Notes: a model not told the origin generated them from the sequence alone. Shown: positions 1 through 11,809, numbered from the stretch's first letter. The stretch is DNA of 64,000 nt from Carex sylvatica (GCA_964058845.1 CAXKVR010000117.1:1-64000), one strand, 5' to 3'. Translations and numbers: made by a program.

Positions 1-3000
1 ATCCGACTTTCTGCAACCAGTTTTCCTGTCGCAGAAAGTAACAGCACCGGTCGTAGAAAATCAAACCGATAGCAGAAAGTAAAAAATGATCGCTGATACC
101 CCGATCGCTGAAGGCATTGTCACAGATACTCTTCCGATGACGTTACCGATCGCTGAATGACGTCATCCGGTCACTGATAATTTATCTACGACCAATTTTT
201 TTAATCGCTGTTGTATTTTTGTTGACGTCGTGAAAAGGTATCTGCGACCAAAAAAATAGTTGCTGATAGTTAAACCCAGTCGCTAATATCCAAATTATCA
301 GAGACCAATCTGAACGGTCGCTGAAACTCCAAACCGGTCGCTGATGGTTCTTTCAACATTTTTTTTTTTATTTTGTTATTTACGTTTCTCAGTAATATTT
401 GGTAGAAAACAGACAAGTGCCATATAAGTGCCAAATAACATAAATAAGACAACAAAATTATCAAACATATCATACATCAAACATACAAGGGCCAAATAAC
501 ATACCAAACATATCTCAAATAATATCTAAACAAAACATTGAAAGTACACCATCTAATTTCTATCGTACCAAGCATAAAGTCATTGTATCGTACCAAACAT
601 GTAAGTACACCATCTAAACAAAACATTAAACTACACCACCTAAACAAATCATAAAGTCATTGTATCTTACCAAACATATAAGTGCGACACATCAAATTTA
701 AGTACCAAATAACATCTAAACTATACAAACCAATATTTGATCATCCGAGCCATCGCTATCGTTATCACCATCTTCATCCTCCCCCTCATCCTCCAATAGG
801 CTCTGAAATAATGCATTAACATGGATCAACTGTAATACTGCCAGACACTATACTAAGAGCCTCTTTGATATCATTATGATTATTTCAAAGTGTTAAATTA
901 ATGAATATCGCTTTTGTGAGTACTAAAGAAATGAATCAATTAGTAGACACCCATGTTGTCTGCACAATAATTTTGTAAAGATAATATTAAAAAGCATACC
1001 AAGACGTTCAATGATTTCTTGTGAGAGGAAATTAGAGAGCTGGTTCCACTCACTATAGTGGTCTAACTGGTACGGGCCTAAATTCCTGTCAAATTCCAGT
1101 CTTTTAACTGCTTCAGAGTATCTGAATTCCTATTAGAAAGTTACTTTAGTACCATGGAACACAAAATTTGTCAAAGAATTACATTTTAGAGGCCATTAAT
1201 TCACCTCATCTTCAGATAATTTGATCAACCTCTCATCCTCTTGGTGCCACCTCCTGACCACTACCTAAGAGTGAAGGACTAAATATTTTAGAAGACAGAA
1301 AATAGGAAACCATAACTTTAGATACACTATTTTGCAACATAGATACATACAGTGCTGTAGAGTTATGAAGTGGTGGATCAACAACACTTGTTGTCAGACC
1401 CATATAAGTGCAGTAAAATTAATGTTTTATTCAAAAGTTGAACAAAAGTATGTAATGGGAAGCAAAAGATGCACCTGAGATGGATGAAAGAGTAAGGAAA
1501 ATGCCAACTATATGGGTCTATGTACTTCTCAAAGCAATTTTTCTGAACCAGTCCCAATTTCAAAAGATGAACTTCTAAAATCGATTATAAATCATAGAAA
1601 ATTCCAAATCAAGAAATTCTTTTTCAGAGACAGCACTTAGATTTCTGCAATAAGCCACTAATTCAAACAAGCTAGCCCAACTTCAATAAATCTTGACCAT
1701 TTACACTATTAAATGTGCAGAGAGATAGACTTACTGCTATTAGAACATCCAAACCTTCCAACTGTGGTGGACTTAAGCTAGTCAAATCTGTGAAAATGTG
1801 GTTAGGTGATGTCTGCACTTGTAATTCAATTTGTCAAGAGTAACATAGAAAACAAATTTGCAAGAGTTTGCAATTACCTGAATTTTTAATAGCATCTTGT
1901 GAAAGTTCATTTCCTGCTTGTGCTAGTGCAACAAGCTACAATGTGCAAAATAATAAATAAGAAGTTACTTTGTTGCCAAGTAAGAAATATGAGTTTAAGC
2001 TAATCGAACCCTTATATAGCTCATTTTCATTGGTCTTGGCTGTAAATGTGGGTGATTAATATCTTACTGGTACCATACTTGTAAGGAACTGTACCACAAA
2101 TCTTGGCAGAAGTTGAAAGCCTCATTAACAGTGAAAGTAACAATTAAAAAACACAACAAATTAAAAAAAATGATTTCTAAAATTAGAACCTAACAATTAA
2201 CAAATTAGTTTAAATTTAACCAAAATGAATAAATACCAATTAAGCTTAATTGGAAAACTATAAGCTTCATTTCATGCAATTTATGAATCTTATGCTCCTT
2301 ATGCTACAATCTATAAATTTATCCTTTTTTTGTTCGTTGTGTCATTATGTCAAACAGTTGTTGGTCTTTACTAAAACTAAGCACAGCTCACACAAACAAT
2401 CAGTAACAAGTTTCAGAAATAATTTCATATTTTAAACAACTAATTGCAATAAAAAACCAGCAATTTACTACTACATTTCTCAAAAAGAAAATAAATAGAC
2501 AGTACCAATTTCATCCAAACAAGTGGAAGAGAATGAGATAGAGAGATATTACCTGGATACGAAAGGGAGGAGGTAGGGTAGCGCAACACAGTGCTATGAA
2601 AGGAGGGAAAGACGATTTAGGGAGAGACTACCTAATCACCAGAGGGAAGGGTGAAGCGATTTAGGCGAGGCAAGAGGTGCTCGGCTTGTGAGACGCGTCT
2701 GATGTCGCGAGAGGGATGGGACGAGGGAGTGGCTAAGTCCGGAGGAGGGAGAACCGCCGGAAGAGACAGCACCGATCGGCACCGGAGGTTTGGGGTTATG
2801 GCGCGCGGAGAAGGAGGAGGGAGAGGCGATCGATTTTCGAGAAGATTTTGGCGATCGATTTTGATTGGCAAAGAAGATTTTGGGGTTTTGGCTATCGATT
2901 TCGTATCAACGGAGAAGATTTTGGCAGAGAATTTTAGCAATTTGGCGGAGAAGGTCGCGCTGGCGCCTTTATTTTCAGCAAAAAAATTTCAACGATTTAA

Positions 3001-3182
3001 TAAAAAAAAAGAAAAAAAAATTCAGCAACTGGTGATGGCGCAGGTCGCTGATACGGTCACTGAAAGCACTAGTCGCCTTTGATTTTCTTACAGTTTTATT
3101 TTTAGAAGAAAATTGAGTATCAACGACCAGCATCAATACCGGTCACTGATACCAGTCACAGAAATTCTGTTTTGTTGTAGTG
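1..3182. mobile_element. CACTA (En/Spm) transposon, right-hand part
   Basis: Read from the minus strand, the right end begins CACTACAACAAAACAG, a typical CACTA terminus; it ends at 3182. Both this end (3040-3170) and the window start (1-340) are dense in short subterminal motifs such as TCGCTGATA and GGTCACTGA in both orientations, as expected for transposase-binding repeats, so the left terminus probably lies just outside the window. The interior has intron/exon-like structure on the minus strand: AAR2-like exons (1000-1253), further exon-like blocks near 1735-1795 and 1878-1945 that I do not recognise, and an acidic Asp/Glu-rich tail (about 725-820). A GC-rich patch at 2540-2960 resembles a 5' leader. 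I saw no recognisable transposase core, so it is probably non-autonomous. Confidence 0.75.
1000..1253 (-). pseudogene. AAR2: AAR2-like gene fragment (two exons) inside the CACTA element
   Basis: Two minus-strand exons splice in frame. The first (1253-1205, 49 nt) follows a GTCAG acceptor and ends at a GTGAAT donor; the second (1129-1000, 130 nt) follows CTAATAG and ends at GTATGC. Together they encode a segment with RWHQEDERLIKLSEDE, then YSEAVKRLEFDRNLGPYQL and a Trp/Leu-rich stretch. This matches the central part of plant AAR2, a U5 snRNP assembly factor, where a 'W..(D/E).RL.K.SEE' run precedes 'RLEFD..LGPY.L..Y..W..LS'. I saw neither the N-terminal beta-rich part nor the C-terminal helical part. 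Lying within CACTA termini, it is best read as a captured host-gene fragment. A diverged host gene invaded by the transposon is the alternative. Confidence 0.6.
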
Positions 3183-3905
3183 TTCACTATTAGCACAATC
3201 TCTTACTTGCAGCTGACTTGTCGTCGATATAAATAACTATAATTTATATCGTTAAACAAAGCTGTTCATATATATTTGGGCAAGTTTTTTTTTTTTTTTT
3301 TTTTTGGTTGTTCACAAAAGTGGATATCCCACTGATTTTTTATTGAAACCAAGATTTAGAGAACAAGATACCAAACAACTTGTATTTTTTTTTTCACGAG
3401 AGTGCAAGCTCTTTGATGCAGCGCAAAATGAATGATTATTCTATAGGCATGTGATACCGATAATCTTCAGAGAGAATAAATTTTAGAGAACAACCCAAGT
3501 TGGATATGTTGTATATATATTAAAATTGTAATGGATAAATATGTAGTGATTGTAATTTAGAAGAGTTAATAAGTTATTGTTAATTTTACAAGGGCAAAAC
3601 ATTATATTGATATTTAAGTACAATTGACAGATATATTGTTTGCGGATTCTGCAAAAAACAGGTGTATCGAGAAACAAATATTATATTAAATGCATGTGAT
3701 GCTTATTATATATATTGAAAGCAATCAAAACAGCTGCAAAACTCGATCGCAATAACATCAATATTGTGTTTTGTGCAGTTGCCAATAGTGAAACTCCAAC
3801 TTCAACCAACTTGTGCAAATATAAACAGTTGTTTAATGTTATAAATTATAATGATTTATGTCGACGACAGGTCAGCTGCAAGTAAGGCATTGTGCTAATA
3901 GTGAA
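3183..3905. mobile_element. TIR element abutting the CACTA end
   Basis: An imperfect terminal inverted repeat of about 90 bp: 3183-3278 starts TTCACTATTAGCACAAT, and 3905-3815 read on the minus strand starts with the same 17 bases and stays similar through GCTGAC.TGTCGTCGA. The interior is AT-rich with no recognisable coding. The left TIR starts exactly where the CACTA element ends, so the CACTA may have inserted in this TIR and the true left end may lie beyond it. The superfamily is not determined, because the target duplication cannot be read. Confidence 0.6.
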
Positions 3906-4800
3906 GTAGGTGAGATTATTAGTTCCTCTTCCTCAGTTATCAAATCTAGATATAACTATTTTTTGCGTTATTCGTATTTTATTGATATTTTTCTGAAGCC
4001 AATTTCACCTAACCCTAATAAGATATATAACAACTTGCCAAATAAAATAGCCCTACCTACTAATGGTTTTGTCTATTTTATTCACAGTTTCCAATCATGA
4101 CATCATTTTATTAAAACTTAAAAGCATTATCGGTACCCGTTAAGATAAAGAGTAGCAAAACGAATAGCAAATAATTATGAAATAAATTATATATAGCATA
4201 TATAATTTAATTAGGAAATTGAACAATCACGACGAAACAAGACATGTCTGGCCATTACACTGCATGTCGGCAATGGCAGTTGATTAATTTTACCATGATC
4301 CAAAAAAATATTTACAATAAGAATCAAGGGATAAATTATTTTTAGTGATTGTATAGCAATTTTGTTGTTATGTCACTTTTTTTTGTCAGGTGCATTCTAG
4401 CCTCTCGCGATCCTCCATTTTTTTTTCTTTATTTGTGAACTGGTACGGTGCTTGGTTGTCGTCTGCAACGTTACATATAAATTGATTGTTAGAGATTTGG
4501 TATTGTACGCACTATTGATAGCAGTACTCTCAATAAATGCGAGAACATGCTTGGTTCCTGAATTTTTTTATTCTAATCATTATAAAAAATTTAAAATTCA
4601 GAGTTGGTTCTGTTCTCCCGAATTTTTTATTCTTATGCCAACTCTGCATTTTATTTTGTACTTCTTTTTTTCCATTTTTTCAGTACCGACCCTGGCCCAG
4701 GCATACAGGGCGATAGTCCTGGGACTCGAATTCCAAAAATGCTCTCAAATAAAAAAAATTATATATATGGTAAAAACGTAAAAGGTAGAAAGGTTTACAA
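3906..4800. other. Gene-free AT-rich spacer
   Basis: I see no gene. The short ORFs here have no recognisable domain. A moderately GC-rich phrase at about 4683-4735 (CCTGGCCCAGGCATACAGGG) stands out but I could not identify it. Confidence 0.5.
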
Positions 4801-5924
4801 CATGATTCTGAAAATTGGCCGATTCCGAGTCAACTCGGCCGAATTAATTCGGAATCGAATGGAATCGGGTTAAGTTTTACCCGAGTCTCGCATCTAAACG
4901 AGTTTTTTAACAAAAATTAGATGAACAGTGTTTGATTCGGCCGAATCAAGTCGAGTTAACCGAGTTTTACTTTGATATCTCCCGATTTGACTTGCTTGGA
5001 CGAGTTATATATAGAAAATCAATAAAATCGAGACTAAATCAAAATAATCGGCCCAATTTTCACTCACTCTCGTATCTCTACAGCAAAAGTATATTGTTTT
5101 AGTACTTTAACCGGGTCAATTTTGAATTTTTGCAATGTCAGTTGAAGAATTTGGGGGTGTGGCGAAAGGATTTGGGGGAGTCGCAGATGCAGAAAGAAGA
5201 AGAAAGAGTACATAGTTATAAAATATTGAATAGACTAGGTGTATGTGTGATATACTACTTTGTTTTGGAAATATTAATAGTTTATTGTGGACCATACATG
5301 TACAGGCAGATTGTTAAATAGAAAACAACTATTCTGAACGTATATTCAGCGCTAACATATTATTTGTTTTATTAATACCAAAATTAATGAAAACATTTAA
5401 TGCCACATTTAATATTGATTATGCTATCTAAGGAAACATTTAATGTAATGGTACAAATTTGGACAAACTCCTTTCATTTTGTAAAGATCACAATTAAGGA
5501 TAGGGAAATTTTGTTACTGTTATCCGTTTATACAAAATTAACCAAAATCATTTTATATATTGATAATATTTACTACTTTCCTATTACAATATAAAATAGT
5601 TCAACAAATTTACAAATTATTTAAATTATAATAACAGATTGAATTACTGTGTACAATATGAAATTAATTATCTGCAAAAATATTATTAATTAATTTTATT
5701 AGATATGCTAATATATTTTTATTGTATTATATTATAATAGTGTATTATATTATGAAAAATTATCTTTTTATTAATTTTCTGATTTTTTAGTACAAAATAA
5801 GCTTCTATCAAAAATATCCGAGTTTCTGATCCGATTTCAACCGATTTTTCCGATTTCAATTCCATAGTTAAGTGACCGATTTCAATTCCGATTCTGATTT
5901 CGATTCTAATTTTATAGAACCATA
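4801..5924. mobile_element. Non-autonomous hAT element with 8-bp target duplication
   Basis: The element is flanked by a perfect direct repeat GTTTACAA at 4793-4800 and 5925-5932. Its ends are inverted: the left starts CATGATTCTGAAAATT and the right, read inward on the minus strand, starts TATGGTTCTATAAAATT. Subterminal regions carry many CCGATT(C/T) and AATCGG motifs in both orientations. Eight-bp duplications and short TIRs with dense subterminal motifs are typical of hAT elements. No transposase was seen in its 1.1 kb. Confidence 0.8.
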
Positions 5925-6364
5925 GTTTACAACATGCCAAATATGATTCGGACCCCAAATTAATTTGTTTTTTTGTCGTTTCTTCAATCTTCCCCCAAAA
6001 TTAAGAAAGGCTTACAATCATTTCGTTATTTCCTTCTTCTTTTTTCATTTCTTCGTTTCTTTGCCCAAAAAGTTTCTTGTTTTGAATAACTTATCAAATC
6101 AAAAGCAACGCAACAACCGACAGCAAAATATTAAAAATCTCTGTAAATCAATTCTTGAAAACCTAGTATAACTTATCAAATCAGCTAATTAAGCTATAAC
6201 TTTCAAAACAGCTAAGCAAATTTGAATCAGCTCAAAAAAAATTAAAGGGTGTCGACATCAAGTACTAGAGCCAAATGACTATAATAAGTCTCAAAATGGT
6301 GAGTTAATTAAAAGATCATCACTTCCAAATTCTAATCCTCCTCTAAATCAAAAGCAAGGTGAAG

Positions 6365-7333
6365 ATGGCGGCAGAAGACCCAAAACAAAGGCCTCGTCGA
6401 ACCTTTTATGAAATTCCGACCCTTGAGGAAGGTGATAGTAAATATAAAGAACTAGTTATTACACTTCCTGTTGAGCAAGGCTGGGTGGCTTCTGCTATTC
6501 GACAATATCAGGGTTTCTGGGTGTGGGAAAGGGTTCTTCCAGGAATTCTCACCATGCAAGAGGATTTCAAACTTGATCCTAATGATATAATGGTGGCAAG
6601 TTTTCCTAAGTCAGGCACTACTTGGCTCAAAGCTTTGATGTTTACTGCAGTGCACCGAAATAAGTTCTCTTTCTCTAGTCATCCTCTCCTTAAATCCAAT
6701 CCCCATGATTGTGTTCCTCTACTAGATCATACCTATGCAGGATTAGCAGAACAACATCTCAAAACCCTTCCTTCTCCAAGAGTTCTTGGAACCCACATGC
6801 CATACTCGTTGCTACCGGAGATCATGAAGACATCAGACTGTCCGATAGTTTATATTTGTCGAGAGCCAAAAGATGTCTTGGTCTCTCTTTGGCACATGTT
6901 ATCAAAACGGAACTCCATCCCTTTTAATCAAGCCTTTGAGTTGTTCTGTGAGGACCGAGCGCCATATGGTCCTATTTGGGATCATGTTCTCGAATATTAC
7001 ACGATAAGCTTGAACAATCCTAAGAAAGTTTTGTTTCTCAAGTACGAAGAGATGATGAATGACCCGATTGAAGCTGTGACCAGGCTTGCAGACTTCGTCG
7101 GATGCCCGTTTTCGGAGAAAGAGGTGAAACAAAATGTGGTGGAAAAGGTTGTTGAGTTTTGTAGTTTCAACAAACTCAAAGACCTTGATGTGAACAAGAT
7201 CAATTCAAAGAATGATTTCTTATTTAGAAAAGCTGTTGTTGGTGATTGGAAAAATTACATGACTGCTGAGATGGCAACTGAGTTGGACAAAATCACAAAA
7301 GAGAAATTACAAGATTCTGGTTTTACCTATTGA
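6365..7333 (+). CDS. Cytosolic sulfotransferase (plant SOT family)
   Basis: An intronless 322-residue gene that should transfer sulfate from PAPS to a hydroxyl of a small molecule in the cytosol. Landmarks: the 5'-phosphosulfate loop FPKSGTTWLKA (residues 80-90); the catalytic His in GTHMPYS (H144); the 3'-phosphate-binding CREPKDVLVS (165-174, with Arg166 and Ser174); and C-terminal region IV FRKAVVGDWKNYMT (287-300). Length is normal for plant SOTs. The first true ATG is at 6365, in AAGATGGCG; the in-frame GTG six bases upstream is not needed. Region IV has Ala where the family motif RKGxxGDWKNxxT has Gly. Known plant substrates include flavonols, brassinosteroids, hydroxyjasmonate and desulfoglucosinolates; nothing here decides between them. 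A broken tandem paralogue lies 4.6 kb downstream. Confidence 0.93.
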   Translation: MAAEDPKQRPRRTFYEIPTLEEGDSKYKELVITLPVEQGWVASAIRQYQGFWVWERVLPGILTMQEDFKLDPNDIMVASFPKSGTTWLKALMFTAVHRNKFSFSSHPLLKSNPHDCVPLLDHTYAGLAEQHLKTLPSPRVLGTHMPYSLLPEIMKTSDCPIVYICREPKDVLVSLWHMLSKRNSIPFNQAFELFCEDRAPYGPIWDHVLEYYTISLNNPKKVLFLKYEEMMNDPIEAVTRLADFVGCPFSEKEVKQNVVEKVVEFCSFNKLKDLDVNKINSKNDFLFRKAVVGDWKNYMTAEMATELDKITKEKLQDSGFTY

Positions 7334-7410
7334 GTGGCACTCTTTGATCGATGTTGGCTTGTGATGTATTCCACTGTTATGGTACTTCAATATTTATTTG
7401 GATAATTTTA

Positions 7411-7416
7411 AATAAA
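7411..7416 (+). terminator. Probable polyadenylation signal of the intact sulfotransferase
   Basis: AATAAA lies 78 nt after the stop codon, in a T-rich context. It is the first canonical plant-type near-upstream element after the gene. Confidence 0.45.
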
Positions 7417-7797
7417 AAGATGTATTTTAGTTTCCGTTGTGTAAGATGCTTCTTGTAATCCAAACAGGTCGTGGTTATTAAGATAGATAATTGTCTCGGC
7501 TAAGGTATGATGGCCGAATGAATTTTCAGCTAAGACTTGTCGGATTTGTTTGTACTAATGTTAGTTTAGCAATTAAGATTACTACAATAGCAAATGTTAC
7601 AATAAAACAGTAAAAAATTATAATTTTTTTTAAGTTAGTGGGCTTAAATATCCACTAATGATTTTATTAATAAAAAATATATTCACAAATAATCAAATTG
7701 TACCAAACTATTAACTATTTTTTTGACGCACGACGTCTATGTGGGACCTTGATTCTGCCTAATTGGCTGTAAAACTTGAAATTTTGGCGCTATTGAC

Positions 7798-8275
7798 GGA
7801 AAAAATATTATGTAAAAATTAATAAAAAATAAGAGAGACAAATAGAAAGAATTAGGCTTTTCATTGGTAGAAAGATTGATAAAATTTTAACTGATTCTAA
7901 AATAAAAAAGTTTGGATCAGTAGGAATTCTACCGATCCAAACTTAGTTAATTTTATTAAATTTGATGCATAGATAGAGAAAATTCTTCTATTAAATCTCT
8001 ACTAAATATAAAAAGTTTTTCTAAATGGAATGCTTCTATTATATCTAAATTTAAGATACTCTATCTATTTTTGTAAAAAAAATATTTTACTACAGAAAAT
8101 TAAGAGAAAAGTAAGAAAAACTGGTTCAGATCGGTAGAATTCCTACCGATCCAAATTTTTTTATTTTTAAATTCAATAAAATTCATATTGATCTTTGTAT
8201 CAATCAAAAAGCCGATATACTCTTTCTGTTTCACTCTCTTCGTTTTTATTAATTTCTACAGAAAAAAAAGTTATA
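7798..8275. mobile_element. Mutator-like MITE with 9-bp target duplication
   Basis: The element is flanked by the direct 9-bp repeat GCTATTGAC (7789-7797 and 8276-8284). Its arms are inverted: the left reads AAAAATTAATAAAAAATAAGA and the right, on the minus strand, GAAATTAATAAAAACGAAGA. Internal palindromes carry the motif TTTGGATCGGTAGGAATTC. The 9-bp duplication points to Mutator-type transposition. Two related copies sit in the introns of the RTL gene (54473-54958 and 57875-58379). Confidence 0.75.
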
Positions 8276-8284
8276 GCTATTGAC

Positions 8285-9580
8285 AAGCTTATTCTGTTCA
8301 TTTGCTACTATTACTGTGAAATTGTCGGTGTAGTGAATTTTATTGGATAGGTACAATAATTTATTATAGTAATGCTCATGAATGTACTATATATCTATGT
8401 GATGTGATCTTGACACATCGCAACACTTGTTCTTTCAATATAGTTTGGGCTTTCTCTGTATCAACGAGCCCACTCAAATTCATTCGGCCTTCATACCTTA
8501 TAAGAAAACCCAGTGAAGTGTTTTGCAAAAATTGAATATTTAAACTAGTTATGGTGGATTGGTGGTTACGGTAAATATCAATTAGTACATGCGTTTATCT
8601 TAAAAACAAATATACGACTTATAAACATTGGTGTTTGGTGTACATTTCTGCTAATCTAGACCGTTTGATTTGCGATGTACACAGCCAGAGAGTCTATATC
8701 TCAAATCAACGGTCTAAATTTGCATAATATACGACTTTAAAAATTATTTAGTGTGGAACTTATTTTAAGAGAGCATACATCTCAAATCAGCTCCACATGA
8801 ATGTGAAAAGGTGACATTTCTTGATGATCTACAATAAGTTATTCATTACTTGCTTTTCTCTGATTCCAACTTCAAAGGTGATCAAGTCAGCATCAAGTCG
8901 ACATTTTAATTAACAGGTATGGATGAGAACGAATCTTAATTACTGAATATATAAACGGATTTTGTTTGAAAACCATAAATAAATAAAAATTATCAAACCA
9001 ACTTGATTGATTTAGTTTTTGCAAAAGCCATAAGTACGTTCTCTGCCGATGAACCTATTTGGCCCATCCATATTTCACAGATTTTTGAAATAAATGTTGT
9101 GGCTTTTGGTGCAAGGTCTATGTGCTGCCAATTCGGCATAGGATTTTTTTTTATTTTTTTTGTTAATTTTTTAAAATGTATGGAGGAACTTACAATGAAC
9201 TTACAATTTGAATATCCTAAAAGGAACATCAAAAATCATTTCTGAAAAATATTTCGTAGTACATCTAGTGTATCTAAATTGTAAGATTGTCGATATATTT
9301 TCTTTGATGTTCCTTCTAAAATATTCAAATTATAACTTCTCCATCCATGTTCGTAAATATATTTTTATGTTGGAACTGAAATGGCAGATCAGCCCAGAAC
9401 AAAAAAATTTGGCTACTCGCGCCAGAAGAAATTTTGATTTCTACGACCATTGGACCGAAAAAAAAACAAGATTATTATTTCAAATCTCAGTTGGCCGAAA
9501 TTGTTTCAAAAGATTTGTATATCAAATATGAAATGTTTTCTGGACATGCAAGAGTGCAAAACAGAAAGGACTAAAAGGAA
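8285..9580. other. Downstream flank of sulfotransferase copy 1, no gene
   Basis: I see no credible gene. Phrases around 8450-8510 (AATTCATTCGGCCTTCATA) recur near 15210-15240 downstream of the broken sulfotransferase, marking the start of the duplicated flank. The rest is AT-rich with short meaningless ORFs. Confidence 0.5.
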
Positions 9581-9588
9581 AACAAGAC

Positions 9589-10288
9589 TAGGGCTGTAAA
9601 TGAGTCGAGTTCGAGCGAGTTACCTCCAGTTCTGCTCAGCTCATTTAGTAAATGAGTGAGTCAATTCGCACAACAAGAAGGTAGGCACTTTTCGCGAGGG
9701 TAAAAAGTGACTTTTAGCGACGGAATACTATCATAAATGTGTTTTTTCTATTAGTGACGGTACTTTTAGCAACGGAGTACCATCATAAATGCGCTTTTTC
9801 TCTCGCAAAAAGTGCTTACCTTGTTGTCGAAGTAAAGATATCAATAACGAGCTCATTCAATTCATTACCAACTCGAGTCGGTTCACAACTCATTTATAAC
9901 TCGTTTGACCAGTCAATTTTCTTAGTTATAGTTATATACTAATAATAGGTTATCTAAGCACAAATAATTTAAATGATTTAATAAGAGTTTATCTAAACAC
10001 AAACAATTCAAACATTTAAATAATAAGACAACTAACAAAATAAAAAAAATTCAAGCAACAACTTATGAGTCATTTAGAAGGGCATGAGATTTATTGTGAC
10101 GAATTTTGTGTAACTTGACTTGTTAATAAGCGAGTTGGAGTATGCTCAAACTCAGCTCATTTATTAAACAAGTCAGCCAATTCGAATTGAAACTGACTCG
10201 AATTGTAAATGAGCAAATTAAAGCGAGCAGTTAGCGAGCAAGTTATGAACTAGTTACGAGTTTGAGCAATTCTAGCTGTACCGCCCTA
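9589..10288. mobile_element. hAT element with 8-bp target duplication, holding a nested MITE
   Basis: The element is flanked by perfect AACAAGAC repeats (9581-9588 and 10289-10296). The left end TAGGGCTGTAAATGAG and the right end (minus strand TAGGGCGGTACAG) are inverted, and the subterminal regions are rich in GAGCGAGTT and AACTCG motifs, a familiar plant hAT pattern. The duplicated flank at about 16010 has no insertion here, which gives an empty site. Confidence 0.85.
9670..9829. mobile_element. Small MITE (ACAACAAGG...CACTTTTCGCGAG family), nested
   Basis: Terminal inverted repeats read CAACAAGAAGGTAGGCAC on the left and CAACAAGGTAAGCACTTTT on the minus strand at the right. The interior repeats GTGACGGTACTTTTAGC-type phrases. 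It sits inside the hAT element. A near-identical copy lies at 13185-13340. Confidence 0.7.
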
Positions 10289-10670
10289 AACAAGACTGTT
10301 TTAATATTACTATTTAAACATAATTTGCCAAAATAAAATTACATATTTCAAATGACTTATTTCCGCTAAGGCAATTTTAGCTGCATCCAGCCTAGCTATA
10401 TAGTTATACATAAATTTGAAATCATTAAAACTAGTGCAAAATAAACAAATTAAGATTAAATATATGTTGTTTATATTAATTAAATCGAGTGAATATAAAG
10501 TTTGTGTAAGTTAAAATGTTGTTTAGCCTTTCTTCATAAAAAAAATAAAAACAATTAGTGATGTTTTCTTGAATGACCAATAGTATTTTAAATGAACTCA
10601 ACACTGTATAAAAGATGGAGATACATCTATAATTTTAATATTTGTTAGTTTGGAAAATTAGCGTTAATTT

Positions 10671-11790
10671 CTAACATCAATTGGAAGTACGTCATCGGTT
10701 CATTACCTTGACATGATGGTATTACGTACTCTATTAAACAGCTTATTTAGCGATTGAACAATTATTGTTTCTATATGTTCATTACATCGAACCGATGACG
10801 TTAGGAGCTCAACACCGTCTGATAATTTGAACCGGTATGATTGGTTCTCAACGCTATCAGTTCTAAACCAATAGCATAGGTGTATACCTTCGCTATTTCA
10901 GAGATGACCATCACTTCAAAAACCAATAGAGAATTGAAATTTGAACCGACGATGAATTGTTTTTTTTATAGCAGAGATGAGTGCCACATCAACTCAGCAA
11001 TTGGTTATTTAATGATGACTACTTTATAATTAGTTTATTTAAACAAGCATTCAAACAGATTCAAACAGACTGAATTAGTCCATTCAAATTCAAATCAAAC
11101 TACATCTACATATTTAACTGGTGATAGAAATTGGATTTAGGTGATCCGTATAACAATAGACACAGTGTTCAAATATTTTGAATGCCTGTCACAGATGATT
11201 CTCTAATTCTGATAACACAATCTCTTCACTTTACAATTCAAATCCAACCTAAAATCCGCTATCTCATTAAATATGACTCATAATTCAATACTCAAATGAA
11301 ACATCTAATTTAGTCACACAAATCAGAAATACGGATTATAAAAAAATCCGGTTATCTGATATTAATCATTCACAAATTCAAATTTAATTACACCAACTGT
11401 TCAGAATCAACGAGACGTAGGTCGAAATTCAAGTTGGACATACAATCAAATGACAATGAATATAAAAATATCTATTTACAAAATATTTCTTTTACTATCT
11501 TTCTCATATTTTTTTTTTTTTCTGTTTTTCTCACTTTTTCCTAATTTTACATAATGGTAAAAATGAGAGAAAAGTGTTAAATGCATAGAGTTACTAAGTG
11601 GGAAATGGAGTGGGCAAACATGCACGGTGCCGCGTGGCCAGATTGAAGTGGCATGTTTGGATGTGAAGGAGAACATTAATTGCTCATGTGCTTTCTTAAT
11701 TAATTCTCTTACCTACTAGAGAACATGGACATAAATATCTCCACTTATCTCGGTTGACCTAGTTAAAGCTTCCACTGTTCCGCACTTCCT
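10671..11790. other. Spacer between sulfotransferase copies
   Basis: No gene seen. 10690-10960 has repeated AACCGATGA/CGGTTCA phrases in both orientations and may be a degraded transposon. 11040-11470 is AT-rich with many ATTCAAA phrases and weakly resembles 13390-13790. Confidence 0.4.
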
Positions 11791-11797
11791 CTTGGTG

Positions 11798-11809
11798 TAT
11801 ATATATATA
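11798..11809 (+). promoter_or_regulatory. TATA box of the broken sulfotransferase
   Basis: A TATATATATATA run lies 90-101 nt upstream of the ATG at 11899, followed by a C/T-rich leader. That spacing fits a plant core promoter. Low-complexity TA runs are common here, so this is tentative. Confidence 0.35.

Larger units (their letters stand above)
9470..10670. repeat. Duplicated sulfotransferase 3' flank, copy 1
   Basis: Without its hAT insertion this stretch aligns with 15940-16515. Shared phrases include GAAATTGTTT, GATTTG.ATATCAAATATGAAA, AAAGTTTGTGTAAGTTAAAA, AAATGAACTCAACACT and GATGGAGATACATCT. The spacing (about 6 kb) roughly matches that of the two sulfotransferase genes, so gene and flank were duplicated together. 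Confidence 0.7.

Noticed and set aside
2632..3082. ORFs of 102 and 143 codons in the GC-rich patch
   Set aside because: Low-complexity Pro/Ser/Arg or Gly/Arg composition, overlapping on opposite strands inside the CACTA leader-like region; no domain.
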